Below are positions 28,864-37,611 of a stretch of 64,000 bases of DNA, piece by piece. Position numbers and translations under genes: made by a program. The notes below the pieces were generated by a model. It worked only from the letters and a program-made list of their open reading frames with translations, made no database searches and had not been told where the DNA came from. Within the stretch, counting starts at the first letter, position 1. Each line of letters begins with the position of its first letter. This DNA is from Pseudodesulfovibrio alkaliphilus (lineage in GTDB: Bacteria; Desulfobacterota; Desulfovibrionia; Desulfovibrionales; Desulfovibrionaceae): positions 1 to 64,000 of the forward strand of contig NZ_WODC01000010.1 in assembly GCF_009729555.1 (NCBI RefSeq), written 5' to 3'.

Positions 28864-28889
28864 GGACGACGGGAACAGTCCCGCCGTCC
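28864..28889 (+). other. Intercistronic hairpin between betB and the binding-protein gene
   Basis: GGACGACGGGA and TCCCGCCGTCC pair with one mismatch around ACAG. There is no T-tract and the next gene has an AAGGAGGT site at 28903, so this looks like an mRNA-stabilising or partial-termination element that could set different levels of enzyme and binding protein. Confidence 0.5.
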
Positions 28890-28913
28890 GATCCCCCCAA
28901 CCAAGGAGGTTTG

Positions 28914-29864
28914 ATGTCATTTTCCCTCAGGCGGAGCCTGTCCGTCCTCGTACTTGCCGTCGCCCTGTTCACCCTGCCCCCCACCGCGCATGCCGCGCAA
29001 AAAATCAAGATCGCCAGCGTTTCCTGGACCGGCGTGACCATCAAGACCGAACTGGCCGTGAGTCTGCTCAAGAGCATCGGCTACGACGCCGAGAACGTAG
29101 TCCTGTCCGTGCCAATCGCCTACGCGGCCATGTCCACAGGCGATGTGGACGCCTTCCTGGGCAACTGGATGCCCTCCATGGCCAACGTGGCCGACAAGTT
29201 CTTCGACAATGGAACGGTGATAAAATATTCGCCCAACATGCCCGGGGCCAAGTACACCCTGGCCGTGCCCACCTCATGCGCCAAGGCTGGACTCAAGGAT
29301 TTCAACGATATAGCCAGATTCGGCGACAAGCTGGACTGGAAAATCTACGGCATCGAGCCGGGCAACGACGGCAACCAGATCATCCAGTCCATGATCGACG
29401 CCGACATGTTCGGACTTGGCAAATTCAAACTGGTGCAGTCGAGCGAGGTGGCCATGCTCTCCCAGGTCCAATCCTACGCAGCCCAGGGCAAATGGATCGT
29501 CTTCCTGGGCTGGTCCCCCCACAGCATGAACGAGCGTATCGACATGACCTACCTCACCGGCAGCACCGAGGAAACCTTCGGCCCGGACGACGGCAGCGCC
29601 ACGGTCTGGACCAACCTGCGCAGGGGGTTTGCCGAGGACAACCCCAACGTGGCGAAACTGTTTAAGAACATGGTTTTTCCCGTGCCCATGATGAACCAGA
29701 TCATGACCGCCATCAAGGAGGACAAGTCCCTCAACTTCCGCACCGCCGGACTCAAGTGGCTCAAACAAAACCCGGCCACATGGGAAGGCTGGCTCGACGG
29801 CGTGACCACTGCCGACGGCAAACCCGCCACCCCTGTCTTCAAGGCATACCTGGAATCCAGATAG
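28914..29864 (+). CDS. ABC transporter substrate-binding protein, choline/glycine betaine type
   Basis: A 316-residue OpuAC-type periplasmic protein. The signal peptide ends at PPTAHA near residue 27. Aromatic-rich stretches that can form a quaternary-amine cage include SVSWTGVTIKTELA, LGNWMPSM and VFLGWSPHSMN. This fits choline- or betaine-binding ChoX-like proteins. Its position after betAB points to choline supply, but no permease or ATPase gene follows; a terminator ends the unit, so it must work with a transporter encoded elsewhere or as a capture protein. AAGGAGGT lies only 3 bp upstream of the ATG. Confidence 0.88.
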   Translation: MSFSLRRSLSVLVLAVALFTLPPTAHAAQKIKIASVSWTGVTIKTELAVSLLKSIGYDAENVVLSVPIAYAAMSTGDVDAFLGNWMPSMANVADKFFDNGTVIKYSPNMPGAKYTLAVPTSCAKAGLKDFNDIARFGDKLDWKIYGIEPGNDGNQIIQSMIDADMFGLGKFKLVQSSEVAMLSQVQSYAAQGKWIVFLGWSPHSMNERIDMTYLTGSTEETFGPDDGSATVWTNLRRGFAEDNPNVAKLFKNMVFPVPMMNQIMTAIKEDKSLNFRTAGLKWLKQNPATWEGWLDGVTTADGKPATPVFKAYLESR

Positions 29865-29889
29865 CTCCTGGCCGATCGGCAAGAAGAGA

Positions 29890-29920
29890 AGCCCCGCAGC
29901 AGATGCCGCGGGGCTTTTCC
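29890..29920 (+). terminator. Terminator of the bet operon
   Basis: AGCCCCGC and GCGGGGCT form a perfect 8-bp stem followed by TTTTCC, 25 bp after the binding-protein stop. Confidence 0.82.
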
Positions 29921-29962
29921 CTGATGTCTTTCAACGCTTCGCCGTCACGGACTCAGGCGAAA

Positions 29963-32425
29963 CTATCCGGCCCTGGCAGCCACCTTGACCGCCTCCTCCA
30001 CCTTGCCCTGGGCTTCGAGGGCTTCCACCAGGGTATCCCAATAGGCGCTCCGCTCGGGCGAGAGGGCTGCGGATTGCCGGGCCAGGACCTCGGCGATGCG
30101 GGGGTCTTCGCCCTGGTCGAGATAAAGCCGGGCCAGCATGTGCATGGCCTGATGATCGTTGTGGTCCGCATTGAGGGCAAGATGCAGGTATTCACGAGTG
30201 GCGTCCAGATCGCCCTGGCGGTAGGCCACACGGGCCAGGGGCCGCAGTACCATGCGCTCCCCGCCGGGTTGCGCCGCCGCCTTGCGGTAATGGTTTGCGG
30301 CCTTCTTGAGGTGTCCCGCGCCTTCGCACAGGGAGCCCAGGCGCATCAGCGCGTAGACGTGCCCGGGGTCGGCCTTGATGCACTGCCGATAGGCCTGCTC
30401 GGCCTTCTTGAGATCGCCCAGCCGATGATTGGCCCAGCCGAGATTGTACAGGGCGAGCACGTCCTTGCCGTTGATGGCTGCGACCTGCTCGAACTGCCGC
30501 CGCGCCTCCTCGAAACGACCCAGCTGGGCGTAGCAGATGCCAAGGGAGTTGCGGGCCAGCAGATTGTTTTCGTCGTCAAGCAAGGCGAGCTTGAACTCCT
30601 CCACGGCCCCATATATGTCGCCAGCCATGAATCGCCTGTCGGCCGAAAGATTGAGGGAGATGGAATCGAAAACGGCCACACGGGGCTCGGGCAGCAGCAA
30701 GGCGTGCTCCAGCGCCTTGCGGCAGTTTTCGAGGATGTCGGCCCGGTCGAAATTGAGGAAGGGATAACAGGCCGAACCGATGGCCACGGAAATGCCCAAG
30801 CTATCCGCCGCCAGTCTGACGATCTCCAGCGACCGGGCCCGCAGTGTCGGCCCGTCAGTGCCCTCCTGGAAAAAGACCATCCCCCCCAGTCCGTAACGTC
30901 CGCCGAGTGCGTCGTCGCCAAAACCGCCACGCGCCAGGGCGGCCACCTGGGTCATCATCCGGTCCATGGCCTCCTGGTAACCCTCGCCGGTATCCACGGG
31001 TTGATCAAGCACGCGCACCAACGAGAGGCCGAAGGTCTCTGGCCCCAGCCGCGCCGAGGCCAGAGCGGAGACAAAATGCCCGTAGCCCATCAGCCGGGTG
31101 GACGCGTCCTTGTGCGGAGCGCCTGGCGCACCGCCCTGGCTGTCGGCGAAACCGGGTTCGTCGCCTGAAACCAGCTTGAGTTGGTCGCCGGGCCTGATGG
31201 CCACCCCGGCATCGCCCAGATGAAGAATCTCGGCCACGGAACTGTCGGCATGGACCTCGGCCAGGACCACCTCGGCTTTGACCAGTGCCGGATGATACCC
31301 TCCGCCTTGAACGGAATCCGCCCCGCCCTGCGACGCCTTGGGTGCCCGAACCAGAAAACGCTGCCCCACCCTGGCTCCGGACGACTCTCCCAGGCTGACA
31401 CCCACGCGGTTCATGGGCAGAGTGTCAAGAACCCGGCCGCCCTTGTCCAGGATGTCTGCATAGCCGAAAACCCGGTTTCGCCCCAAGTCCTTGGCCACAC
31501 TCACGGCCTTGCGCGCCTTGCGCACCAGCATTCGCGCCTGCTCGGCCACGGGGCGGCGAAACTGCCCGCCCTCCAGCCCCTGGGGATAATTGACGAACCC
31601 CACGCTGGCCGTGATGGTGATGATGTCGTTGGTGATGTCGTCCACAAAGGAGAGCTTGGCGATGCCCGACCGGATGACCTCGGAGAGCTGGAAGCAGGCC
31701 CGCGGTTTGGCGTCGGGTACGAGGACGGCGAACTTGTCGTTGGCCAGCCGGGCCACGGTGGTGTACTTGGGGCAGACCAGATCGAGCAGTCGGCCAACCT
31801 CGGCCACGATGTCGTCACCTGTCAGAAATCCGTAACGCTCGTTGACCCACAGAAAATTGTCGAGATCCACATAGAGCACGCCAAGGGTGCCCGAGAAAGC
31901 CTGCTCCGCCTCGCAGGCGGGCACAGCACCGGCACGGCCCCGCTGCACAGCCACCGCCTCGCCGTTGCGCGAGGCGGCCCCGGCACGACAGGTTCCGGTA
32001 GCCAGACACCCCTGAACCCGGTCAACGGCCTTCTCAAGTTCGGCCACGAAGTGGTCGCGGGTGTAGAGTCCTGTCAACTGATCGGTGACGCTCTTGCGGA
32101 ACAGGGCGATCTTCTCCAGCACGGATGAAGCCAGGGCCACCAGGTAGCGCAAGGACGAGGAAGGCGCCTTGAGCCGCACGCCCTTGGCGATGAAATGGCA
32201 AATCAGCCGCCCCTGAAAGATCAGCGGCAGGATCAACTCCCCGTCCTCGCGACGGAACTCGGGCTCGGGCAGGGGATCGACCGGCTCCCTGGGAAAGAAC
32301 AGGCTGTAGGAACCAAAGGGAAGAAACTCGGCGATGCAATCCTTGATGGCATGCTCGAAGTCGATCAACTCACTGGGAGTGAACGACAGGCTCCCGTCCG
32401 CGAAGATGTCTTTTATCGTCCTCAT
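29963..32425 (-). CDS. TPR protein with two degenerate GGDEF domains
   Basis: An 820-residue soluble protein. Residues 1-105 form a GAF-like sensory head. A GGDEF fold starts at VTDQLTGLYTRDHF (residue 113); it keeps LYVDLDNF, but the active loop reads RLANDKFAVL instead of GGDEF. A second GGDEF-like fold spans about 445-605, with its loop reading GRYGLGGMVFF. Both should be catalytically dead. From residue about 610 to the end are roughly six TPR repeats (AVEEFKLALLDDENNLLARNS and so on). It probably binds a nucleotide or partners rather than making c-di-GMP. It diverges from panC and converges on the bet operon. Confidence 0.78.
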   Translation of the reverse strand: MRTIKDIFADGSLSFTPSELIDFEHAIKDCIAEFLPFGSYSLFFPREPVDPLPEPEFRREDGELILPLIFQGRLICHFIAKGVRLKAPSSSLRYLVALASSVLEKIALFRKSVTDQLTGLYTRDHFVAELEKAVDRVQGCLATGTCRAGAASRNGEAVAVQRGRAGAVPACEAEQAFSGTLGVLYVDLDNFLWVNERYGFLTGDDIVAEVGRLLDLVCPKYTTVARLANDKFAVLVPDAKPRACFQLSEVIRSGIAKLSFVDDITNDIITITASVGFVNYPQGLEGGQFRRPVAEQARMLVRKARKAVSVAKDLGRNRVFGYADILDKGGRVLDTLPMNRVGVSLGESSGARVGQRFLVRAPKASQGGADSVQGGGYHPALVKAEVVLAEVHADSSVAEILHLGDAGVAIRPGDQLKLVSGDEPGFADSQGGAPGAPHKDASTRLMGYGHFVSALASARLGPETFGLSLVRVLDQPVDTGEGYQEAMDRMMTQVAALARGGFGDDALGGRYGLGGMVFFQEGTDGPTLRARSLEIVRLAADSLGISVAIGSACYPFLNFDRADILENCRKALEHALLLPEPRVAVFDSISLNLSADRRFMAGDIYGAVEEFKLALLDDENNLLARNSLGICYAQLGRFEEARRQFEQVAAINGKDVLALYNLGWANHRLGDLKKAEQAYRQCIKADPGHVYALMRLGSLCEGAGHLKKAANHYRKAAAQPGGERMVLRPLARVAYRQGDLDATREYLHLALNADHNDHQAMHMLARLYLDQGEDPRIAEVLARQSAALSPERSAYWDTLVEALEAQGKVEEAVKVAARAG

Positions 32426-32596
32426 AATCCGAGAGCTTACATTGCACGGGTTTTTAACTCAAATGAAAGTTTGCCCCGGGCCCTATCTCCCCCTGAGGAG
32501 GCCTGTGGCCGGGACTATATCAATACATTTGAATATTGACATTCCGACAGAATAGTCATAGCTAGGCCGACAGCTGCCTGACAGCAAAAAATCATC

Positions 32597-33445
32597 ATGC
32601 ACACCATCACCGATCCACAAGAACTCCAACGACAATGTCTGGCCTGGCGGAGCCAGGGGCTGACCATCGGCCTGGTGCCGACCATGGGCTATCTGCACGA
32701 GGGACACATGGCCCTCATGCGCCACGCCCGGCCGCGCTGCGACAAGCTCGTGGTCTCCATCTTCGTCAACCCGAGCCAGTTCGGCCCTGGCGAGGACCTG
32801 GACAAATACCCCCGGGACCACGAAGGGGACAGCGCCAAGAGCGCGGCCTGCGGTGCCGACCTGCTCTTCCTGCCCGCGTCCGAAGCCATGTACGCCACGG
32901 ACCACGCCACCTGGATCGATGTGCCCGAGCTGGGCCGCCATCTGTGCGGAGCGAGCCGCCCCGGCCATTTTCGCGGCGTATGCACGGTGGTGGCCAAATT
33001 GTTCATGCTCGCCATGCCCCATCTGGCCGTTTTCGGCCGCAAGGACTGGCAACAAATGGCCATCATTCGCCGCATGACCCGCGACCTGAACATCCCGGTG
33101 GAGATCATCGGGCATGAAATCGTGCGCGAGGCCGACGGACTGGCCCTGAGCTCGCGCAACGCCTACCTGGAGCCCGAGGAACGGGCCGCTGCCCCGGCCA
33201 TCCGGCGGGGGCTTGTGAAGCTGGCCGAAATGCTGCACAAGGGCGAACGCGATCCCAAGGTCGCCAAACGGTTCCTGCATGACGAATTCGCCACCGCCCT
33301 GCCCATGGGCAAGGTGGACTACATTGAGCTGGTCGATCCCGAGAACATCACCCCGGTCAGCGCCGTGACCGGCCCTGTGCTGGCGGCTGTGGCCGTGCGA
33401 ATCGGCAGGGCGCGACTGATCGACAACATTTTGATAGAGGTGTGA
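32597..33445 (+). CDS. panC: Pantothenate synthetase
   Basis: Condenses pantoate and beta-alanine with ATP in the cytoplasm, the last step of pantothenate synthesis. PTMGYLHEGHMALM contains the HIGH-like ATP motif, SIFVNPSQFGPGEDL binds pantoate, and VAKLFMLAMPHLAVFGRKDWQQ and ADGLALSSRNAYL are conserved. Length is 282 aa. panD starts immediately after its stop, so one operon makes both beta-alanine and pantothenate. Confidence 0.96.
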   Translation: MHTITDPQELQRQCLAWRSQGLTIGLVPTMGYLHEGHMALMRHARPRCDKLVVSIFVNPSQFGPGEDLDKYPRDHEGDSAKSAACGADLLFLPASEAMYATDHATWIDVPELGRHLCGASRPGHFRGVCTVVAKLFMLAMPHLAVFGRKDWQQMAIIRRMTRDLNIPVEIIGHEIVREADGLALSSRNAYLEPEERAAAPAIRRGLVKLAEMLHKGERDPKVAKRFLHDEFATALPMGKVDYIELVDPENITPVSAVTGPVLAAVAVRIGRARLIDNILIEV

Positions 33446-33450
33446 GCCGG

Positions 33451-33828
33451 ATGGCCCAACGCTGTTTTTTGAGCGCCAAGATTCACGGTGCCACCATCAC
33501 CTGCGCGAACCTGGAATACCGGGGCAGCATCTCCATCGACACCGCGTTGATGAAAGCCGTGGGACTCCTGCCCTACGAACAGGTGGATGTCTACAATCTC
33601 GACAACGGAGAGCGGCTGACCACATACGCCATCCCCGGATCAAAAGGCGAAATATGCCTCAATGGCGCGGCCGCCCACAAGGGTGCCGTGGGCCAGCGGG
33701 TAATCATCGCCTCCTATGCGTGGCTCGACGAGAGCGAGGCCCGGACGCGCAAGCCGAGGGTCGCCATCGCCAACAACGACAACGGCGTCGAACAGATCCT
33801 CGAGTGCGAGCTCGACCCGGATTTCTAG
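33451..33828 (+). CDS. panD: Aspartate 1-decarboxylase proenzyme
   Basis: Makes beta-alanine from aspartate through a pyruvoyl group formed by self-cleavage between G25 and S26 in LEYRGSISID. Further conserved blocks are VDVYNLDNGERLTTYAI and NGAAAHKGAVGQRVIIASYAWLDE. I chose the ATG at 33451 because it puts the cleavage site at the family position; a GTG at 33442 overlapping the panC stop is possible. The product is 125 aa. metK follows 33 bp later. Confidence 0.94.
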   Translation: MAQRCFLSAKIHGATITCANLEYRGSISIDTALMKAVGLLPYEQVDVYNLDNGERLTTYAIPGSKGEICLNGAAAHKGAVGQRVIIASYAWLDESEARTRKPRVAIANNDNGVEQILECELDPDF

Positions 33829-33861
33829 GCCCGTACAGCAATACTCTTTAAGGAGGATTCA

Positions 33862-35031
33862 ATGCAGATCGAAGGAAAGTACCTGTTCACCTCGGAATCC
33901 GTGACCGAGGGCCACCCCGACAAGGTTGCGGACCAGATATCCGACGCCATTCTGGACGCCATCATCGGCCAGGACCCCAACGCCCGAGTGGCCTGCGAAA
34001 CATTGGTCACCACCGGCCTCGCCTTCATCGCCGGCGAGATTTCCACCACAGCTTTCGCCGATTTCCCCGAGATCGTCCGGGCCACCATCAAGGACATCGG
34101 CTATTGCAGTTCCGACACCATGGGCTTTGACTGGCAAACCTGCGCGGTCATCTCCTCCATCGACAAGCAGTCCCCGGACATCGCGCAGGGCGTTGACCGG
34201 ACCAAGCCCGAGGAACAGGGCGCCGGCGACCAGGGCATGATGTTCGGCTTCGCCACCAACGAGACCCCGACCCTGATGCCCACCCCCATCTACTACGCCC
34301 ACAAGCTCTCGCGCCGACTGACCTATGTGCGCAAGGAGGGCATCCTTGATTTCCTGCGCCCCGACGGCAAAACCCAGGTCTGCGTGGAATTCGACAACGG
34401 CAGGCCCGTCCGCATCGACAACGTGGTCGTCTCCTCCCAGCACTCGGACAGCATCGCTTACGCCGATCTCAAGGAAGCCATCATGACCGAAGTCGTCATG
34501 AAATCCCTGCCCGAGGATCTGATCGACGAACGGCTCAAGGCATACATCAACCCCACCGGCCGCTTCGTCATCGGCGGCCCGGTCGGCGACTGCGGGCTCA
34601 CCGGCCGCAAGATCATCAACGACACCTACGGCGGAGCAGGGGCTCACGGCGGCGGCGCCTTCTCCGGCAAAGACCCGTCCAAGGTGGACCGCTCCGGCGC
34701 GTACATGGCCCGCTATGTGGCCAAAAACGTGGTGGCCTCGGGGCTGGCCGAAATGTGCGAGGTACAGATCGCCTACGCCATCGGCGTGGCCGAGCCCGTC
34801 TCGGTGGTGGTCTGCTCGCGTGGCACCGGCCAGGTCTCGGACGAGCAGCTGACCAAAGCCGTCACCGAGGTTTTCGACATGCGCCCCTACTTCATCCAGG
34901 AGCGGCTCAACCTGCGCCGCCCCATCTTCCAGTTGACCACCAACTACGGCCACTTCGGTCGCGAACGGCCGGAATTCACCTGGGAAATGACCGACGCGGT
35001 GGACGACCTGCGCACCGCCTGCAAAATATAG
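33862..35031 (+). CDS. metK: S-adenosylmethionine synthetase
   Basis: Makes SAM from methionine and [23 protein letters not shown] at the N-terminus holds the ATP-binding histidine. [13 protein letters not shown] (near residue 125), [20 protein letters not shown] and [19 protein letters not shown] are the family signatures. Length is 389 aa. AAGGAGG precedes the start and no SAM riboswitch is visible upstream. A terminator follows at 35060. The SAM-using O-methyltransferase downstream is a separate unit. Confidence 0.97.
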   Translation: MQIEGKYLFTSESVTEGHPDKVADQISDAILDAIIGQDPNARVACETLVTTGLAFIAGEISTTAFADFPEIVRATIKDIGYCSSDTMGFDWQTCAVISSIDKQSPDIAQGVDRTKPEEQGAGDQGMMFGFATNETPTLMPTPIYYAHKLSRRLTYVRKEGILDFLRPDGKTQVCVEFDNGRPVRIDNVVVSSQHSDSIAYADLKEAIMTEVVMKSLPEDLIDERLKAYINPTGRFVIGGPVGDCGLTGRKIINDTYGGAGAHGGGAFSGKDPSKVDRSGAYMARYVAKNVVASGLAEMCEVQIAYAIGVAEPVSVVVCSRGTGQVSDEQLTKAVTEVFDMRPYFIQERLNLRRPIFQLTTNYGHFGRERPEFTWEMTDAVDDLRTACKI

Positions 35032-35059
35032 CGCGGCAACGCGTTACATTCAGACAAGA

Positions 35060-35089
35060 GGCGGAAGCTCCATGCTTCCGCCTTTTTTG
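35060..35089 (+). terminator. Terminator of metK
   Basis: GGCGGAAGC and GCTTCCGCC pair perfectly around a 5-nt loop and are followed by TTTTTT. Confidence 0.92.
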
Positions 35090-35116
35090 TTGACAAAAGA
35101 GTTTAGCAACTATACT
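35090..35116 (+). promoter_or_regulatory. Candidate promoter and operator of the marR gene
   Basis: TTGACA (35090-35095) and TATACT (35111-35116) are 15 bp apart, tighter than optimal. Overlapping them is the imperfect palindrome GTTTAG-CAA-CTATAC (35101-35115). Transcription from here would start at or just before the regulator start codon, so a leaderless message is possible. Confidence 0.45.
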
Positions 35117-35118
35117 CA

Positions 35119-35583
35119 ATGGCCATGCGAAACCTGGACGAAATGAAGAACGAGTTTGCCAACCTGAGTGAAACACTGAATAAATTCATAGCGATAAACA
35201 AAAAACCGATGGATTTTGGAGTGGGGGTACTCATCAACCCCTCCGAGATCCATGCCGTGGCCAAGCTCTGCGACCACGGCCCCATGAGCCTGACGGAGCT
35301 GGCCGAGCGATCCTTCGTGTCCAAGGGGGCCATGTCCCAGTTGGTGGCACGGCTTGAAAAAAAGGGGCTCGTTTACAGGGAGACAGCTCCTGACAATCAG
35401 TCGAAACAGATACTGTATCCCACGGGTATTGGCATAAGAGCCCAAAAAGGCCACATGGAATTCCACATGAAACACGACCGCGAATTCCTTACCTACCTGA
35501 GTACCATGTCCAATGGGGAATACGCCGTCTTCAGGGAGGTCTGTAGACAGATGAACCGTTGGATGGACAGCTACCTCAAGTAA
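35119..35583 (+). CDS. MarR-family transcriptional regulator
   Basis: A 154-residue winged-helix repressor. The DNA-recognition part is MSLTELAERSFVSKGAMSQLVARLEKKGLVYRE, followed by a wing (DNQSKQILYPTGIGIRAQ) and flanking dimerisation helices. Starts at 35119, 35125 and 35143 are in frame, and none has a good ribosome site. A perfect 21-bp palindrome lies 13 bp after its stop, just before the O-methyltransferase gene; this is the likely operator through which it controls that gene. Confidence 0.88.
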   Translation: MAMRNLDEMKNEFANLSETLNKFIAINKKPMDFGVGVLINPSEIHAVAKLCDHGPMSLTELAERSFVSKGAMSQLVARLEKKGLVYRETAPDNQSKQILYPTGIGIRAQKGHMEFHMKHDREFLTYLSTMSNGEYAVFREVCRQMNRWMDSYLK

Positions 35584-35595
35584 TTTTTTACGCCA

Positions 35596-35616
35596 TGTGT
35601 TAACATGCTTAACACA
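35596..35616. promoter_or_regulatory. Perfect 21-bp palindromic operator
   Basis: TGTGTTAA-N5-TTAACACA is an 8-5-8 perfect inverted repeat in the 45-bp gap between marR and the methyltransferase gene, just ahead of the AGGAG ribosome site. Size and symmetry suit a MarR dimer. Confidence 0.75.
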
Positions 35617-35628
35617 ACAGGAGCCCCC

Positions 35629-36642
35629 ATGCCCTTTCCCACCCCGAAGACCTCACTGGCCCCGGTCGAAAATGTGCTCATGGAAGCCATCAGCGCCCAG
35701 GCGATCATCGACGCCGTAGAAATGCGCCTCTTCGACCACCTGAGCAGGCAGCCCATGCCAGCGGCATCACTGGCCCAAACCATGCAACTGAAGTCCGAAC
35801 CGCTGGAAGCCATGCTGGACATTCTGGTGGAACGCCAACTGCTCACCCTGGATGGCAAAACCTACGCCAACACGCAAATGACCGAGGAATATCTGGTCAG
35901 CTCCTCGCCGCTCTTCCAGGGCAAGGCGCTGACCTTGCAACAGGGCCACAACGAGATGATCCGCAAGAACCTGATCACCCTGCTCAAGGGCGGCAGCATG
36001 GAAAGGGATGCAACCGACTCCAAGTGGGCCGAGGCGGACACCATGGAGGGAACCCTCCAGCACGCCCTCAACGGCCAGATCCAGATGGCGGTCGCCTATT
36101 TGAAGGAGTTGCCCGAATTCGCCTCCTTCCGCACCATGGCCGACATCGGAGGCAACCATGGGCACTATTCCATGGAATTGCTGGCGCACAATCCCAAATT
36201 GATTAGCACCATCCTGGACCTTCCCCAAGTCATCGAACCGGCCATGCGGCGCTGCTCCGCTCTGGGCTTTGGCGACCGCATCGCCTGCAAGCCCTTTGAT
36301 CTTCGCAGCGACGAGTTGCCCGAGGCGGCCTTTGACCTGGTCTTCACCTCCCATGTCCTCTATGGATGCGTGGACGACATGGAAAAGTTCTTCAGAAACA
36401 TCCATCACTCGCTCAAGGCTCGTGGTTGCTTTGTTTCGCACCACTTCTCCCCGGATGGAGGGGCAAGCCGCCTGTACCAGACCAGCGTGGAACTGATCAC
36501 CCGGCTGATGGGATACAAAACGCACTTCCTCTCCGGGCAGGTTCTGAAAGAAGCGCTCACGGCCACCGGCTTTGGCAACTTCACCCACACCTATACCGGC
36601 TGCGACGGCCAGGCGCTCCTTTTGGTGGCACGCAAGCTGTAA
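35629..36642 (+). CDS. SAM-dependent O-methyltransferase, dimerising (COMT-like) type
   Basis: A 337-residue enzyme with an N-terminal winged-helix dimerisation region (AIIDAVEMRLFDHLS, then LVERQLLTLDGKTYANT) and a C-terminal SAM fold. Motif I is MADIGGNHGHYSMEL near residue 178, followed by TILDLPQVIEPA, the D-x-x-x-V pattern of small-molecule O-methyltransferases. GRGCFVSHHFSPDG holds the catalytic histidine region. The ATG at 35629 has AGGAG 6 bp upstream; the earlier ATG at 35605 falls inside the palindrome. The substrate is unknown. It is probably a MarR-controlled detoxification or modification enzyme. Confidence 0.83.
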   Translation: MPFPTPKTSLAPVENVLMEAISAQAIIDAVEMRLFDHLSRQPMPAASLAQTMQLKSEPLEAMLDILVERQLLTLDGKTYANTQMTEEYLVSSSPLFQGKALTLQQGHNEMIRKNLITLLKGGSMERDATDSKWAEADTMEGTLQHALNGQIQMAVAYLKELPEFASFRTMADIGGNHGHYSMELLAHNPKLISTILDLPQVIEPAMRRCSALGFGDRIACKPFDLRSDELPEAAFDLVFTSHVLYGCVDDMEKFFRNIHHSLKARGCFVSHHFSPDGGASRLYQTSVELITRLMGYKTHFLSGQVLKEALTATGFGNFTHTYTGCDGQALLLVARKL

Positions 36643-36648
36643 GAGCAT

Positions 36649-36679
36649 AGGGGCGGGAACATGCTGTTCCCGCCCCTTA
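36649..36679. terminator. Bidirectional terminator between convergent genes
   Basis: AGGGGCGGGAACA and TGTTCCCGCCCCT form a perfect 13-bp stem around TGC. Short T or A runs on either side suit both the methyltransferase and the opposing binding-protein gene. Confidence 0.7.
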
Positions 36680-36693
36680 TGCCCGCCTGTCCT

Positions 36694-37464
36694 TTATGGC
36701 TCTGCTGGGTTTGGATTGACTGGTTCGGCATTGGTCCCATCGTCCGCTCCGAGGCGGGCCAGCACACGCGAGAACATATCGGCCAACCGCCTTGCCCGAA
36801 CCTCGTCCCGCCGGGAAAACGCGATGTGCAACGGCATTCGGGCAAGCTCCAAAACCACCCGCGCCCGATCGGCACAGCCTCCAAGCCGCTCCAGGACATG
36901 CTCTCCCGAGCGCCGGGTGGCCAGCGCCGCGTCGATGCGTCCCTCGCACAACATGGCGAGCAACGCCTCAACATCCTTGAAGAGCATAGGGGATTCCGGC
37001 AACCGCGTGGAAACGTCCGGCCCGTAGTGGTAGCCCCGGACCACCCCCACGCGCAGTCCTGCGAGATCCTCCAGAGACCCGGGTTGCAAGTCGCCCCTGG
37101 CCACGAAGACCACCGTATCCTCGTAAGCCAGCGGCTGCTCTGCAAAATGCAGCCATTTCTCGCGCTCTGCGGATCGGAAAAGCGAGAATATCCCATCCGC
37201 GTGACCCGAGCGAACATCGTCCACCGCCCTGGCCCAAGGCCGGTTCATGAACACCGGAACCAGCCCCAGCTCGGCACACACCCGCCGGATCAGCACGACA
37301 CTGTCGCCGCGGGCCTCGCCCTCCTGTTGATATTCGAACGGGGGAAAGTCTTCGTAAACCAGGCGCACTTCATCCGCCCTCAACGCATTGCAGGAAAGAA
37401 GGATTCCCAAAACAAGAACCATTCCCGGAATAACGAGATGCTGGCAGGGCATGAGATTTCTCAT
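36694..37464 (-). CDS. Periplasmic solute-binding protein (SBP family 3-like)
   Basis: A 256-residue exported protein. The signal peptide (residues 1-30, hydrophobic core VIPGMVLVLGILLS) precedes DEVRLVYEDFPPFEYQQEG, the typical opening of amino-acid-type binding proteins. RSGHADGIFSLFRSAEREKWLHFAEQPL and LAGLRVGVVRGYHYG continue the pattern. There is no transporter next to it; orphan members of this family in Desulfovibrionaceae are common. I chose ATG 37464 so that the signal peptide starts normally. The ligand is unknown. Confidence 0.8.
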   Translation of the reverse strand: MRNLMPCQHLVIPGMVLVLGILLSCNALRADEVRLVYEDFPPFEYQQEGEARGDSVVLIRRVCAELGLVPVFMNRPWARAVDDVRSGHADGIFSLFRSAEREKWLHFAEQPLAYEDTVVFVARGDLQPGSLEDLAGLRVGVVRGYHYGPDVSTRLPESPMLFKDVEALLAMLCEGRIDAALATRRSGEHVLERLGGCADRARVVLELARMPLHIAFSRRDEVRARRLADMFSRVLARLGADDGTNAEPVNPNPAEP

Positions 37465-37611
37465 GATCACACCGTATTCCCCCACTGGCACAACGTCAAG
37501 GGCCATTGCGGGACGATCCGCCGCAAACGGCGCCCTGGACCGATCGGGGAGAATGGGGATCAGGCGACTCCGGCTACCCTCAAACGGGTGGCAGCATTCC
37601 GTCCGGCCCGC

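Noticed and set aside
27318-28904. A 528-codon minus-strand frame opposite betB
   Set aside because: BetB catalytic Glu and Cys motifs identify the real strand; the antisense frame has low-complexity Gly/His-rich sequence.
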